Source: Pseudomonas quebecensis
Lineage (GTDB): Bacteria > Pseudomonadota > Gammaproteobacteria > Pseudomonadales > Pseudomonadaceae
Assembly: GCF_026410085.1 (NCBI RefSeq)
Contig: NZ_CP112866.1
Span: 1,302,001-1,366,000 of the forward strand
Direction of reading: 5' to 3'
Length of the DNA stretch: 64,000 nt
Below, in pieces: positions 8,839-17,867 of the stretch (position 1 is its first letter; the number at the start of each line of letters is the position of its first letter). The notes under the pieces are model-generated. The model ran no database searches. It saw nothing but the letters and a program-made list of their open reading frames with translations, and was not told the DNA's origin. A program made the translations under genes and the position numbers.

Positions 8839-8918
8839 TTTATGCCGATCCGATCGAACCCCGGCCCGGCATCGATGGTCTGCACCCTATACCGACGAAT
8901 TCGATAAGGAGCCCTCTG

Positions 8919-9953
8919 ATGCCTCAAGAACCGACACTCAACCAGCGAATTGTTCTGGTCTCGCGCCCCAAAGGCGCACCGACACCGGAGAATTTCCGCC
9001 TGGAACGTGTGACCCTGCCGGAGCTGGCGGACGGCCAGGTGCTGCTTAAGACGCTTTACCTGTCCCTCGATCCTTATATGCGCGGGCGGATAAGTGACGC
9101 ACCGTCCTACGCGGCACCGGTTGAAATAAACGAGGTAATGACGGGTGGCGCTGTAAGCCGTATCGAACAGTCGCGTCATCCGAAATTTGAAGTGGGTGAT
9201 CTGGTGGTCGGTGCCACTGGCTGGCAGAGTCACAGCATTTCCGATGGCAGCAACCTGATACCGGTGCCTGATGGCCTCGCCAGCCCGTCCATGGCCCTGG
9301 GTGTATTGGGCATGCCTGGCATGACCGCCTATATGGGCTTGATGGACATCGGCCAGCCAAAGGCCGGCGAAACCCTGGTGGTGGCTGCAGCGTCCGGTGC
9401 GGTGGGCTCGGTGGTGGGGCAGGTGGCCAAGCTCAAGGGCTTGCGTGTGGTCGGCGTCGCCGGCGGCGCACAAAAGTGCCGCTATGTGGTGGATGAGTTG
9501 GGCTTCGATGCCTGTATCGACCATAAAAGCGAGGACTTCGCCGACGAGCTGGCTCAGGCCTGCTTCAATGGCGTAGATATCTATTTCGAAAACGTCGGCG
9601 GCAAGGTGTTCGATGCAGTGATGCCGCTGCTCAACCCCAAGGCGCGGGTGCCGTTGTGCGGCTTGATCGCCGGTTACAACGCCCATGAAGCGCCCAGCGG
9701 CCCCGACCGCCTGCCGGCCCTGCAACGCACATTGCTGACCAAGCGCGTGCGTATCCAGGGCTTTATCGTGTTCGACGACTACGGCGACCGCCAGCCCGAA
9801 TTCCTCAGCGCCATGGCGCCGTGGGTGCGCGACGGTAAGATCAAGTTCCGCGAAGACGTGGTCGACGGCCTGGAACACGCGCCTGAAGCTTTTATCGGCC
9901 TGCTCGAAGGGCGTAACTTCGGCAAGCTGGTGGTGCGCGTCGCGCAGGATTGA
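8919..9953 (+). CDS. NADP-dependent oxidoreductase, MDR/zinc-independent (LTB4DH-like)
   Basis: 344 residues. The N-terminal GroES-like part has the 'LYLSLDPYMRGRISD' signature of the curcumin reductase/leukotriene B4 dehydrogenase branch (YncB/CurA type), which reduces alpha,beta-unsaturated carbonyls with NADPH. The nucleotide-binding motif AASGAVGSVVGQVAKLKG lies at about residues 155-172, and there are no zinc ligands. ATG 8919 has AAGGAG upstream. It sits between ybaB and recR, which are adjacent in many relatives, and has its own promoter region behind the ybaB terminator. Confidence 0.92.
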   Translation: MPQEPTLNQRIVLVSRPKGAPTPENFRLERVTLPELADGQVLLKTLYLSLDPYMRGRISDAPSYAAPVEINEVMTGGAVSRIEQSRHPKFEVGDLVVGATGWQSHSISDGSNLIPVPDGLASPSMALGVLGMPGMTAYMGLMDIGQPKAGETLVVAAASGAVGSVVGQVAKLKGLRVVGVAGGAQKCRYVVDELGFDACIDHKSEDFADELAQACFNGVDIYFENVGGKVFDAVMPLLNPKARVPLCGLIAGYNAHEAPSGPDRLPALQRTLLTKRVRIQGFIVFDDYGDRQPEFLSAMAPWVRDGKIKFREDVVDGLEHAPEAFIGLLEGRNFGKLVVRVAQD

Positions 9954-10019
9954 TCATTTGACGCTAATCCGGGGCGCGGGTATAAACCGCGTCTCGTCGT
10001 TTTGTCGGACCCATGCCCC

Positions 10020-10622
10020 ATGAGCTTCAGCCCCCTGATTCGTCAACTGATCGACGCCCTGCGCACGTTGCCGGGCGTCGGCCAGAAAACCGCCCAGCGC
10101 ATGGCGCTGCAACTGCTGGAGCGTGATCGCAGCGGCGGCACTCGCCTGGCCCAGGCCCTGAGCCAGGCCATGGAAGGCGTTGGCCATTGCCGCCAATGCC
10201 GCACCCTCACCGAAGAAGAACTCTGCCCGCAATGCGCCGACCCGCGCCGCGACGACACCTTGCTGTGCGTGGTGGAAGGGCCGATGGATGTATACGCGGT
10301 GGAACAGACCGGCTATCGCGGACGCTACTTCGTGCTCAAGGGCCACCTTTCGCCGCTTGACGGCCTGGGGCCGGAAGCCATCGGCATCCCGCAACTGGTG
10401 GCGCGCATCAAGGAACAAGGCACCTTTACCGAAGTCATCCTCGCCACCAACCCCACGGTGGAAGGCGAAGCGACCGCGCATTACATCGCGCAACTGCTGA
10501 CCAATAAAGGCCTGATCACCTCGCGTATCGCCCACGGCGTGCCGTTGGGTGGCGAGCTGGAACTGGTGGACGGCGGCACCCTGGCGCATTCGTTCGCTGG
10601 TCGCAAGCCGATCGCTCTCTAA
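10020..10622 (+). CDS. recR: Recombination mediator protein RecR
   Basis: 200 residues, the usual length. Acts with RecF and RecO in loading RecA at single-strand gaps. It has a helix-hairpin-helix ([17 protein letters not shown], ~14-30), a Cys4 zinc finger (Cys57, Cys60, Cys69, Cys72) and a Toprim domain (~80-175, with [11 protein letters not shown] and [11 protein letters not shown]). ATG 10020 (MSFSPL) is preferred to the in-frame ATG at 10002. REP sequences follow its stop. Confidence 0.97.
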   Translation: MSFSPLIRQLIDALRTLPGVGQKTAQRMALQLLERDRSGGTRLAQALSQAMEGVGHCRQCRTLTEEELCPQCADPRRDDTLLCVVEGPMDVYAVEQTGYRGRYFVLKGHLSPLDGLGPEAIGIPQLVARIKEQGTFTEVILATNPTVEGEATAHYIAQLLTNKGLITSRIAHGVPLGGELELVDGGTLAHSFAGRKPIAL

Positions 10623-10643
10623 AGACCACCGCAGGACCCACTG

Positions 10644-10671
10644 CTATCGGGGGCAAGCCCCCTCCCACATT
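10644..10671 (+). repeat. REP element, left half of a REPIN
   Basis: CTATCGGGGGCAAGCCCCCTCCCACATT has a short palindrome (GGGGGC-AA-GCCCCC) and the REP tail typical of P. fluorescens. It is the reverse complement of the copy at 10777-10804, giving an inverted pair about 105 bases apart between recR and apt. Confidence 0.85.
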
Positions 10672-10776
10672 TTGAGACTGTTCTTTCAGTTAGTACTGGG
10701 GGAACAGTATGGATTGGCAATGCCGCAAACTAAGCGGTGCTGCGCCGTATGATCCAGCCCAGGCAATGACTGTCAA

Positions 10777-10804
10777 AAAGGTGGGAGGGGGCTTGCCCCC
10801 GATG
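10777..10804 (-). repeat. REP element, right half of a REPIN
   Basis: AAAAGGTGGGAGGGGGCTTG continuing to CCCCCGATG is the inverted partner of the REP at 10644-10671. Pairs like this are mobilised in trans by RAYT transposases. None is encoded in this window. Confidence 0.85.
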
Positions 10805-10823
10805 GTGTCAGTCCGGGCAACCG

Positions 10824-11372
10824 TTAACGATCAGTCAACGCAAACTGCGTCAGGCAAAAAACCGGAATCCCCATATCTTCCAAGCGTTGCGAGCCGCCCA
10901 GCTCCGGCAAATCAATAATCGCCGCCGCTTCGAAGACCTTGGCCCCCATGCGCCGTACCAGGTTCGCCGCTGCGATCAAGGTACCGCCGGTGGCGATCAG
11001 ATCATCGAATATCAGCACCGAGTCGCCTTCGCACAGGCTGTCGGCGTGCACTTCCAGGAAGGCTTCGCCGTATTCGGTCTGGTAACCCTCGGCCAGCACG
11101 TCGGCCGGCAGTTTGCCTTGTTTGCGGAACAGGATCAGCGGCTTGTTCAACTGGTAGGCAATGATCGAACCGATCAGAAAGCCACGGGCGTCCATCGCGC
11201 CGATATGGGTGAAGTCGGCCTCTACGTAGCGCTGGGCAAAGCTGTCAGCCACCAGGCGCAGGGCCTTGGGCGATTGGAACAGCGGCGTGATGTCACGGAA
11301 GATCACCCCAGGCTTGGGGAAGTCGATGACGGGGCGGATCAGGGATTTGATGTCGAACGAGTCGAAGGTCAT
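10824..11372 (-). CDS. apt: Adenine phosphoribosyltransferase
   Basis: 182 residues. Converts adenine and PRPP to AMP in purine salvage. It shows the type I PRTase signature [17 protein letters not shown] (about 125-141, the PRPP-binding loop) and the N-terminal '[21 protein letters not shown]' segment typical of Apt. It lies downstream of anr on the same strand with a long hairpin between them. Confidence 0.96.
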   Translation of the reverse strand: MTFDSFDIKSLIRPVIDFPKPGVIFRDITPLFQSPKALRLVADSFAQRYVEADFTHIGAMDARGFLIGSIIAYQLNKPLILFRKQGKLPADVLAEGYQTEYGEAFLEVHADSLCEGDSVLIFDDLIATGGTLIAAANLVRRMGAKVFEAAAIIDLPELGGSQRLEDMGIPVFCLTQFALTDR

Positions 11373-11412
11373 CGTCGAAGAGTCCTGGGTGCGGAAAACG
11401 GACTCGAAGTAT

Positions 11413-11446
11413 ACCTGCGGCCTCGCCGATTGGCGCGGCCGCAGGT
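11413..11446 (-). other. Long hairpin between anr and apt
   Basis: A perfect 10-base arm ACCTGCGGCC/GGCCGCAGGT encloses an inner CGCC-GATT-GGCG stem with one mismatch. It has no clear U-run on either strand, so it is either a weak terminator of anr or a structured leader of apt. Confidence 0.6.
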
Positions 11447-11453
11447 GTCTGCA

Positions 11454-12188
11454 TCAACCTTCCAGGGAGCCTCCGGCCAGCGCGCACAGCTGGATCGGGT
11501 CGAGGATGTGCACTTCCTTGCCTTCGGCGGCGAGCAATTCGTTCTGCTGGAAACGGGTGAATACGCGGGACACGGTTTCTACCGCCAGGCCCAGGTAGTT
11601 GCCGATTTCGTTACGCGACATGCTCAGGCGGAACTGGTTGGCCGAGAACCCACGGGCACGGAAACGGGCCGACAGGTTGACCAGGAACGTAGCGATGCGC
11701 TCGTCGGCGGTTTTTTTCGACAACAGCAGCATCATTTGTTGGTCGTCACGGATCTCGCGGCTCATCACGCGCATCAACTGGCGACGCAGTTGCGGCAATT
11801 GCAGAGCCAGCTCATCCAGGCGCTCAAAGGGGATTTCGCACACTGAGGTGGTCTCCAGCGCCTGGGCCGACACCGGATGAATCTCGGTGTCCATGCCCGA
11901 CAGCCCCACCAGTTCACTGGGCAGATGGAAGCCGGTGATCTGTTCCTCGCCGCCATCGCTCAGACTGAAAGTCTTCAACGCGCCGGAACGTACTGCATAG
12001 ACGGAATCGAACTTGTCACCCTGGCGAAACAGAAACTCGCCTTTTTTCAGCGGGCGACCGCGTTTAACGATGTCGTCCAGCGCATCCATGTCTTCCAGAT
12101 TCAGCGAAAGTGGCAGGCAGAGGGGCGCCAGGCTGCAATCCTTGCAATGGGCCTGGCTGTGAGCGCGCAGTTTGACTGGCTCAGACAT
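11454..12188 (-). CDS. anr: Anr, oxygen-sensing FNR-type transcriptional regulator
   Basis: 244 residues, CRP/FNR family. Four Cys for an oxygen-labile [4Fe-4S] cluster are present: Cys15, Cys18, Cys24 and Cys117. A cyclic-nucleotide-like beta barrel spans ~30-145, and the HTH at ~190-212 carries Glu204, Ser207 and Arg208, the residue set that reads the TTGAT half-site in FNR. In Pseudomonas, Anr switches on low-oxygen genes. Matching sites are found here in front of hemN, ccoG and ccoN2. Its neighbour hemN lies just upstream on the same strand, the known Pseudomonas arrangement. Confidence 0.97.
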   Translation of the reverse strand: MSEPVKLRAHSQAHCKDCSLAPLCLPLSLNLEDMDALDDIVKRGRPLKKGEFLFRQGDKFDSVYAVRSGALKTFSLSDGGEEQITGFHLPSELVGLSGMDTEIHPVSAQALETTSVCEIPFERLDELALQLPQLRRQLMRVMSREIRDDQQMMLLLSKKTADERIATFLVNLSARFRARGFSANQFRLSMSRNEIGNYLGLAVETVSRVFTRFQQNELLAAEGKEVHILDPIQLCALAGGSLEG

Positions 12189-12317
12189 TTCTTAAATCCT
12201 TGTGGGAAAACACACATAATGCGTAAGGGTAACGCACTGTGGTGCAGTCAGGCCAGCCTGTACAAAAAAGCAGCAATGGTATAGCAACCTGCGCAGCGTC
12301 CCGGCGTCGCTCGGCTT

Positions 12318-13700
12318 TCAGATCACCCGCGAAAACCGCTGCCGGTTCTGATGCTCCAGATAGGCATCGAACACCATGCATACCGAGCGCACCAGCAGCC
12401 GTCCGGCCGGAAGGACGCGAATGCCCTGCTCGTCGAGCACGATCAGGCCATCCGTGGCCATCGCCTCCAGTTGAGGCCAGAGGTCAGCGAAATACCCGCG
12501 AAAATCGATGTTGAAACGCTGCTCGACGGGTTCGAAAGCCAGGCTGAAATTGCAGATCAACTGCTGAATGACTTCGCGCCGCAAGCGGTCATCGGTGGTG
12601 CACACCAGGCCACGACTGGTGGCCAACTGCGCGCCGGCCAGGGTGTTCTGATAGCTGTTGAGGTCGCTGCCGTTCTGGCAATACAGGTCGCCGATCTGGC
12701 TGATCGCCGACACGCCCAGTCCGATCAGGTCGCAATGACCGTGTGTGGTATAGCCCTGGAAGTTGCGCTGCAGCCGGCCTTCCTCCTGGGCGATGGCCAG
12801 CTCGTCATCGGGCAGGGCGAAGTGGTCCATGCCGATGTAACGATAGCCGGCCTGGGTCAGCTGTTCGATGGTGGTCTGCAGCATCAGCAGTTTTTGCGCC
12901 GGCGAGGGCAGGTCGTCGCCGTTGATGCGCCGCTGGGGCATGAAACGCTCCGGCAGGTGCGCATAGTTGAACACCGATAGACGGTCCGGTTGCAGCTTGA
13001 TGACTTCCTCCACGGTACGCGCGAAGTTGATCGGCGTCTGTTTGGGCAGGCCGTAGATCAGGTCGATGTTGATCGAGCGAAATTGCAGGGTGCGCGCCGC
13101 GTCGATCACCGCGCGGGTTTCTTCCAGGCTTTGCAGGCGGTTCACTGCGCGCTGAACCTCGGGGTCGAGGTCCTGCACGCCGATGCTCACGCGGTTGAAA
13201 CCCAGTTCGCGCAGCAGGCCCATGGTGGCCCAGTCGGCTTCGCGTGGGTCGATCTCGATGCCATAGTCGCCGGAGTCATCGTCCAGCAGGTTGAAGTGCT
13301 GGCGCAGGCAGGCCATCACCTGGCGCAGTTCGTCGTGACTCAGGAAGGTCGGGGTGCCGCCGCCGAAGTGCAACTGTTCCACCGCCTGCCTGGGGTCCAG
13401 GTGGCAAGCCACCAGTTGAATCTCCTGTTCCAGGCGCTGCAGGTAGGCATGGGCGCGGCCACGGTCCTTGGTGATGACTTTGTTGCAGGCGCAGTAATAG
13501 CAAATGTTCGCGCAGAACGGCACGTGCACGTACAGCGACAGTGGCCGCGTGGCCTTGCGGCTGTCACGCAGGGCGTGGAGCAGGTCGAATGTTCCGACCT
13601 GGCTGTCGAATTGCACGGCGGTTGGGTAGGACGTGTAGCGCGGCCCTGCCAGGTCGTAGCGGTTAATCAGATCGGTGTCCCAACGAATGGCGTCGAGCAT
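12318..13700 (-). CDS. hemN: Oxygen-independent coproporphyrinogen III oxidase
   Basis: 460 residues, radical-SAM enzyme that decarboxylates coproporphyrinogen III for haem synthesis without oxygen. The cluster-binding CxxxCxxC motif is Cys63, Cys67 and Cys70 (CANICYYC). The 'HFGGGTPTFL' SAM-binding segment and 'YTSYPTAVQF' start are typical. It is preceded by a perfect Anr box about 66 bases upstream, so low-oxygen induction is expected. This supplies haem to the cbb3 oxidases encoded downstream. Confidence 0.97.
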   Translation of the reverse strand: MLDAIRWDTDLINRYDLAGPRYTSYPTAVQFDSQVGTFDLLHALRDSRKATRPLSLYVHVPFCANICYYCACNKVITKDRGRAHAYLQRLEQEIQLVACHLDPRQAVEQLHFGGGTPTFLSHDELRQVMACLRQHFNLLDDDSGDYGIEIDPREADWATMGLLRELGFNRVSIGVQDLDPEVQRAVNRLQSLEETRAVIDAARTLQFRSINIDLIYGLPKQTPINFARTVEEVIKLQPDRLSVFNYAHLPERFMPQRRINGDDLPSPAQKLLMLQTTIEQLTQAGYRYIGMDHFALPDDELAIAQEEGRLQRNFQGYTTHGHCDLIGLGVSAISQIGDLYCQNGSDLNSYQNTLAGAQLATSRGLVCTTDDRLRREVIQQLICNFSLAFEPVEQRFNIDFRGYFADLWPQLEAMATDGLIVLDEQGIRVLPAGRLLVRSVCMVFDAYLEHQNRQRFSRVI

Positions 13701-13759
13701 GCGGGCGTCCCCCGGATAGGCTAGTGGGCCGAGTCTAGGGGCTGGCCGGGGAGGGCGCC

Positions 13760-13773
13760 TTGATTTGCATCAA
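13760..13773 (-). promoter_or_regulatory. Anr box upstream of hemN
   Basis: TTGATTTGCATCAA is a perfect match to the TTGAT-N4-ATCAA consensus, centred about 66 bases before the hemN start. This fits Anr (and Dnr) activation known in Pseudomonas. Confidence 0.92.
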
Positions 13774-13801
13774 CGGGGAGCGGCGCTATGCCACACGTTG
13801 T

Positions 13802-14485
13802 CTAGTGGCCCATCAACCAGTGCTGATGGGGGCCGGGCAGTGTCCAGATGCCGAAGAGCATTACCAGCATGCCGCCGGCCATGCGCACGCTGCGTTTGCG
13901 CAGGAGCGCGGTGACGCGTTCCGCCGCCAGCCCGGTGGCCAGCAACACCGGCCAGGTGCCAAGGCCGAACGCGAGCATCAGCAAGCCGCTGTCCAGCGCA
14001 TTACCCTGGCTGGCCGCCCACAGCAAAGTGCTGTACACCAACCCGCACGGCAACCAGCCCCACAGCGCGCCCAGCAGCAGCGCGCGAGGCAGGCTGGACA
14101 CCGGCAGCAACCGGTTGGCAACCGGCTGGATATGCCGCCACAGGCCGCGACCGAGCTGTTCGATGCGGGTCAGGCCGCTCCACCACCCGGCCAGGTACAG
14201 GCCCATGCCGATCAACAGCAGACCGGCCAGCACTCGTAAGATCATCGCCGCCGGGCTATTGGCTACGGCCCAGCCGGCCATGCCGATCAACAGCCCGGCG
14301 CAGGCGTAACTGAGCACACGCCCCAGGTTGTACGCCAGCAGCAGACGAAAGCGGCGGCTGCGCTGTTGCTTGGGAATGGCCAGGGTCAGCGCCCCCATCA
14401 GGCCGCCGCACATACCCAGGCAATGGCCGCCGCCGAGCAGGCCGAGGATCAGCGCGGAGACCAGCAATGGCGCCAGTTCAAACAC
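13802..14485 (-). CDS. Sulfite exporter TauE/SafE-type membrane protein of the cco assembly cluster
   Basis: 227 residues with about six hydrophobic segments and the family start 'LGLLGGGHCLGMCGGLMGAL', with conserved His and Cys residues in the first helix (COG2836). These proteins regularly accompany cbb3 oxidase assembly genes and have been linked to copper handling. The start overlaps the end of ccoS by 8 bases, so it is co-transcribed with ccoGHIS. Confidence 0.9.
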   Translation of the reverse strand: MFELAPLLVSALILGLLGGGHCLGMCGGLMGALTLAIPKQQRSRRFRLLLAYNLGRVLSYACAGLLIGMAGWAVANSPAAMILRVLAGLLLIGMGLYLAGWWSGLTRIEQLGRGLWRHIQPVANRLLPVSSLPRALLLGALWGWLPCGLVYSTLLWAASQGNALDSGLLMLAFGLGTWPVLLATGLAAERVTALLRKRSVRMAGGMLVMLFGIWTLPGPHQHWLMGH

Positions 14486-14702
14486 GGGGCGGGTCCTGGG
14501 GCTTGGACGCCTGCTCGGGGCCGTTGGCTTCGTCGATGGCGGCCAGGTGGTTGGGGTCCTGGTCGTCGAACAGCACGCTGTGAGCCGGGCCGTCGAGGTC
14601 GTCGTACTGGCCGCTGTCCACGGCCCAGAAAAAGATGTAAATGGCCACGCCGACTAACAGCAGCGCCGCCGGAATCATCACGTATAAAGCTGGCATCTGC
14701 AC
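14478..14702 (-). CDS. ccoS: cbb3-type cytochrome oxidase assembly protein CcoS
   Basis: 74 residues with one N-terminal membrane helix (ALYVMIPAALLLVGVAIYIFFWAV) and the typical 'SGQYDDLDGPAHSVLFDD' tail. CcoS is needed for insertion of haem and copper into the catalytic subunit. It starts 16 bases after ccoI ends and overlaps the SafE-type gene. Confidence 0.95.
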   Translation of the reverse strand: MQMPALYVMIPAALLLVGVAIYIFFWAVDSGQYDDLDGPAHSVLFDDQDPNHLAAIDEANGPEQASKPQDPPRV

Positions 14703-14718
14703 TCCATGCCCGCGCGGC

Positions 14719-17169
14719 TCATGCCGGCAGCGGGCGGGTTACTTGGGGGGCGCCTGCGGCCGGCGCGCTCGGCACGCGAGTCAGGCGCAGGGCGTTGAGC
14801 ACCACGGTCAACGAACTGAGGGACATGCCCACTGCCGCCCAAATGGGCGTGATCCAGCCCAAGGCGGCAAACGGCAGCATAAGGCCATTGTATAGACCCG
14901 CCCATACCAGGTTTTCAATGATCACCCGTCGGGTGCGCCGCGCCAGGCTGAAGGCCTGCACCAAGGCGTCCAGGCGGTTGGACAGCAGCACCGCGTCGGC
15001 GCTGGTCTTGGCCAGGTCGGTGGCCGAGCCCATGGCCACGCTGATATCGGCGGCGGCGAGTACCGGCACATCGTTGACGCCATCGCCGAGCATCAGCACG
15101 GTGCGGCCTTCCTGATGCAGGCGTTGCAGTACGTGCAGCTTGTCGTCGGGAAGCAGGCCACCGTGGGCCTCGTCGATACCCAGTTCAAGGGCGACGCTGG
15201 CGACCATCGGCGAGCTGTCCCCCGACAGCAGCAGAGTGCGCCAGCCACGTGCCTGGCAAGCCTGCAGCAAGGCCGGTGCATCGCTGCGCAGGCGGTCGTC
15301 GAGCACGAACCAGGCGAGGGGGCCTTGGCTGTCGCCGAGCAACAGCCATTGCCCGGCGGCGTCCGGCGAGGCGGGCAGCGGGCAGCCGCTGAGTTCGCAC
15401 ACGAACCCCGGCTGGCCGATGCGCAGCAGGCGTTCGCCCACACGCCCCTCCAGGCCGAGACCGGGGCTGCTGAGCACTTCGTCGGCGGCCAGCGGCGCGC
15501 GTCCGAAGGCACGGGCGATCGGGTGTTCGGAACGGTTTTCCAGGGCGGCGGCCAGGCCCAGGCAGGCGTCGCTGTCCAGCGTGCCCAAGGGACGAATCGC
15601 GCGCAGCGCCAGGCGCCCCTCGGTGAGGGTGCCCGTCTTGTCGAAAATCACCGTATCGATCTGGTTCAGGCCCTCCAGCACATGGCCGCGGGTCAGCAGC
15701 AGACCGAGTTTGTGCAGGGTGCCGGTGGCGGCGGTGAGGGCTGTCGGGGTGGCCAGGGACAGCGCGCACGGGCAAGTCGCTACCAGCATCGCCAGCACGA
15801 TCCAGAAGGCTCGCGACGCATCCAGCTGCCACCACAGCAGGCCGATCAACGCGGCGGCGATCAACGAGCCCAGCAGGAACCATTGCGCGGCACGGTCGGC
15901 GATCCGGGCCAGGCGCGGCTTCTCGGCCTGGGCCCGCTCCAGCAGGCGCACGATGGCGGACAGTCGGGTGTCGTGGCCCAGGGCGCGTACTTCAACGGTC
16001 AACGCGCCTTCGACATTGAGGGTGCCGGCGGTGACGCTATCGCCGACCTGGCGCGCCTGCGGCAAGTACTCGCCGGTCAACAGCGATTCGTCGATGCTGG
16101 ACTGACCGTCGAGGATCACCCCGTCCGCCGGCAGCACCGCGCCCGGGTGTACGTGGACCCGATCGCCCACGGCCAGTTCGCTGAGCAGAATGCGTTCGCT
16201 CTGGCCGTCGCTTTGCACGCGCAGGCACGAGGCGGGCAGCAGATTGACCAACTGTGCAGTGGCCGCAGCCGTGCGTTCGCGGGCTCGCCGCTCCAGGTAG
16301 CGCCCGGCCAGCAGGAACAGCGCGAACATGCCCACCGCATCGAAATAGAGCTCGCCGACACCGGTGATCGCGGTCCAGATTCCGGCCAGATAGGCCCCGC
16401 CAATGGCCAGGGACACCGACACGTCCATGGTCAGGTGGCGGGTACGCAGGTCGCGCAGTGCCCCCTTGAAGAACGGCGCGCAGCTGTAGAACACAATGGG
16501 GGTTGTCAGAAACATCGCCACCCAGCGCAGGATCACATGCAGCTCCGGGCTTAGATCAATATTGAATTCCGGCCAAGTGGCCATGGTTGCCATCATCGCC
16601 TGGAACCACAGCAACCCGGCTACACCCAGTTGGCGCAGGGCCAGGCGGTTTTCGCTGGCCAGTTGTTCGGCGGCGCGGTCCGCTTGATACGGATGGGCGG
16701 CGTAGCCGATATGGCGCAGTTCGCCGAGCACCTGGCTCAACGGCAGCTGCCCATCGGCCCAGCGGACCTGTAAACGATGGTTGGACAAGTTCAGTCGCGC
16801 CTCGGCCACGGCGGGCAGGCTGCGCAGATGCTTTTCGATCAGCCAGCCACAGGCCGCGCAACTGATGCCTTCCATCAGCAGGGTGGTTTCGGCCAGTTCG
16901 CCGTCATGGCGCACAAAGGGTTTTTGCACGTCGGCGCGGTCATACAGCGCCAACTCCTCTACCAGTTGCACCGGCAGCGCTTCGGGGTTGGCCGAGGCTT
17001 CGCTGCGATGCTGGTAATAGCTTTCCAGGCCCCCGGCCACAATCGCTTCGGCCACCGCCTGGCAACCGGGGCAGCAGAGTTCGCGGCGCTCGCCGAGGAT
17101 CCGGGCGGTGAACCGGCTGCCGGGCGGCACGGGCAGGGCGCAGTGGTAGCAGGGGGTTGGGCTGGTCAT
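14719..17169 (-). CDS. ccoI: CcoI, copper-translocating P1B-type ATPase for cbb3 oxidase assembly
   Basis: 816 residues. It has an N-terminal Cys-rich region (Cys7, Cys10 and the Cys32-Cys33-x-x-Cys36 cluster), an HMA domain with GISCAACG (Cys104, Cys107), eight membrane helices, the intramembrane VATCPCALS motif and the phosphorylation motif DKTGT. It moves copper for the CuB site of the cbb3 oxidase. A 107-base repeat, and no gene, separates it from ccoH. Confidence 0.96.
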   Translation of the reverse strand: MTSPTPCYHCALPVPPGSRFTARILGERRELCCPGCQAVAEAIVAGGLESYYQHRSEASANPEALPVQLVEELALYDRADVQKPFVRHDGELAETTLLMEGISCAACGWLIEKHLRSLPAVAEARLNLSNHRLQVRWADGQLPLSQVLGELRHIGYAAHPYQADRAAEQLASENRLALRQLGVAGLLWFQAMMATMATWPEFNIDLSPELHVILRWVAMFLTTPIVFYSCAPFFKGALRDLRTRHLTMDVSVSLAIGGAYLAGIWTAITGVGELYFDAVGMFALFLLAGRYLERRARERTAAATAQLVNLLPASCLRVQSDGQSERILLSELAVGDRVHVHPGAVLPADGVILDGQSSIDESLLTGEYLPQARQVGDSVTAGTLNVEGALTVEVRALGHDTRLSAIVRLLERAQAEKPRLARIADRAAQWFLLGSLIAAALIGLLWWQLDASRAFWIVLAMLVATCPCALSLATPTALTAATGTLHKLGLLLTRGHVLEGLNQIDTVIFDKTGTLTEGRLALRAIRPLGTLDSDACLGLAAALENRSEHPIARAFGRAPLAADEVLSSPGLGLEGRVGERLLRIGQPGFVCELSGCPLPASPDAAGQWLLLGDSQGPLAWFVLDDRLRSDAPALLQACQARGWRTLLLSGDSSPMVASVALELGIDEAHGGLLPDDKLHVLQRLHQEGRTVLMLGDGVNDVPVLAAADISVAMGSATDLAKTSADAVLLSNRLDALVQAFSLARRTRRVIIENLVWAGLYNGLMLPFAALGWITPIWAAVGMSLSSLTVVLNALRLTRVPSAPAAGAPQVTRPLPA

Positions 17170-17183
17170 GGCTTAGTTCCGCA

Positions 17184-17290
17184 GATCGTTCCCACGCTTT
17201 GCGTAGGAACGCCTCGCTGGACGCTCCGCGTCCGCTTTTGTGACGCTGAGCGTCACGGGCTGCATTCCCACACGGAGCGTGGGAACGATC
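17184..17290. repeat. Intergenic repeat with perfect 14-base terminal inverted repeats
   Basis: This 107-base element starts GATCGTTCCCACGC and ends GCGTGGGAACGATC. Two further internal palindromes are visible (GGACGC-TCC-GCGTCC and GTGACGC-TGA-GCGTCAC). It resembles a repeat family common between Pseudomonas genes. Here it lies inside the ccoH-ccoI gap of an assembly operon. Confidence 0.85.
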
Positions 17291-17297
17291 AATCAAG

Positions 17298-17837
17298 TTA
17301 CTTCTTCAGGTCTTCGGCGCCCTGCAACGGCTCATCACCCAACAGCAAATCCTTGTCGTGGCTGACCTCTTCCTCCTCAAACAGGCGCCAGGTCCGGTCA
17401 CCCTCGGTGCCGAGTAATTCCACGAAGCGGCGGCCTTCGACCTTGTCGGTGACCTGGCCCAGGTAACGGCCCGGTTCGCTGTCGCTGCGGGTCAGGTTGA
17501 TCTTGCGGTCTTTCTCCGGCTGGGTCGGCGAAATCAGGCTCAACTGCAGGGTGTTGGGGTTGCTGTAGCCGGTGAGGTTCAGCTCGACCTCACCGGTCAG
17601 TTCGTCCAGGTGCAGCGTGGCGCGCAGTTGCAGGGTCTGGGCCAGCCGTTCGCGGTCCAGCGAACGATTGATGCCTTTGCCGGCCTCGTAATAGTTGTCG
17701 TTGACCAGGTTGTCCGGGTTGTTCACCGCGATCGTCACCATGGACAAGGTCAAGGTCACCGAGCAGGCGAGGATCCCGATGATGATCCAGGGCCAGAGGT
17801 GCTTGTACCAAGGGCTTGCGGCAGTGGCTGCGGGCAT
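17298..17837 (-). CDS. ccoH: CcoH/FixH family cbb3 oxidase assembly protein
   Basis: 179 residues. A membrane helix (WPWIIIGILACSVTLTLSMVTIA, ~14-36) is followed by 'NPDNLVNDNYYEAGKGIN', the FixH signature, and a periplasmic beta-rich domain. CcoH associates with the assembling oxidase and is needed for its stability. It starts about 30 bases after ccoG ends. Confidence 0.94.
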   Translation of the reverse strand: MPAATAASPWYKHLWPWIIIGILACSVTLTLSMVTIAVNNPDNLVNDNYYEAGKGINRSLDRERLAQTLQLRATLHLDELTGEVELNLTGYSNPNTLQLSLISPTQPEKDRKINLTRSDSEPGRYLGQVTDKVEGRRFVELLGTEGDRTWRLFEEEEVSHDKDLLLGDEPLQGAEDLKK

Positions 17838-17867
17838 TGTTCTGCTCTCTGTCTAACGGCGTATTGG

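Noticed and set aside
8391..9878. 495-residue minus-strand ORF opposite the oxidoreductase and ybaB
   Set aside because: His/Gln-rich composition and no family motifs; it is the antisense shadow of well-supported plus-strand genes in GC-rich DNA.
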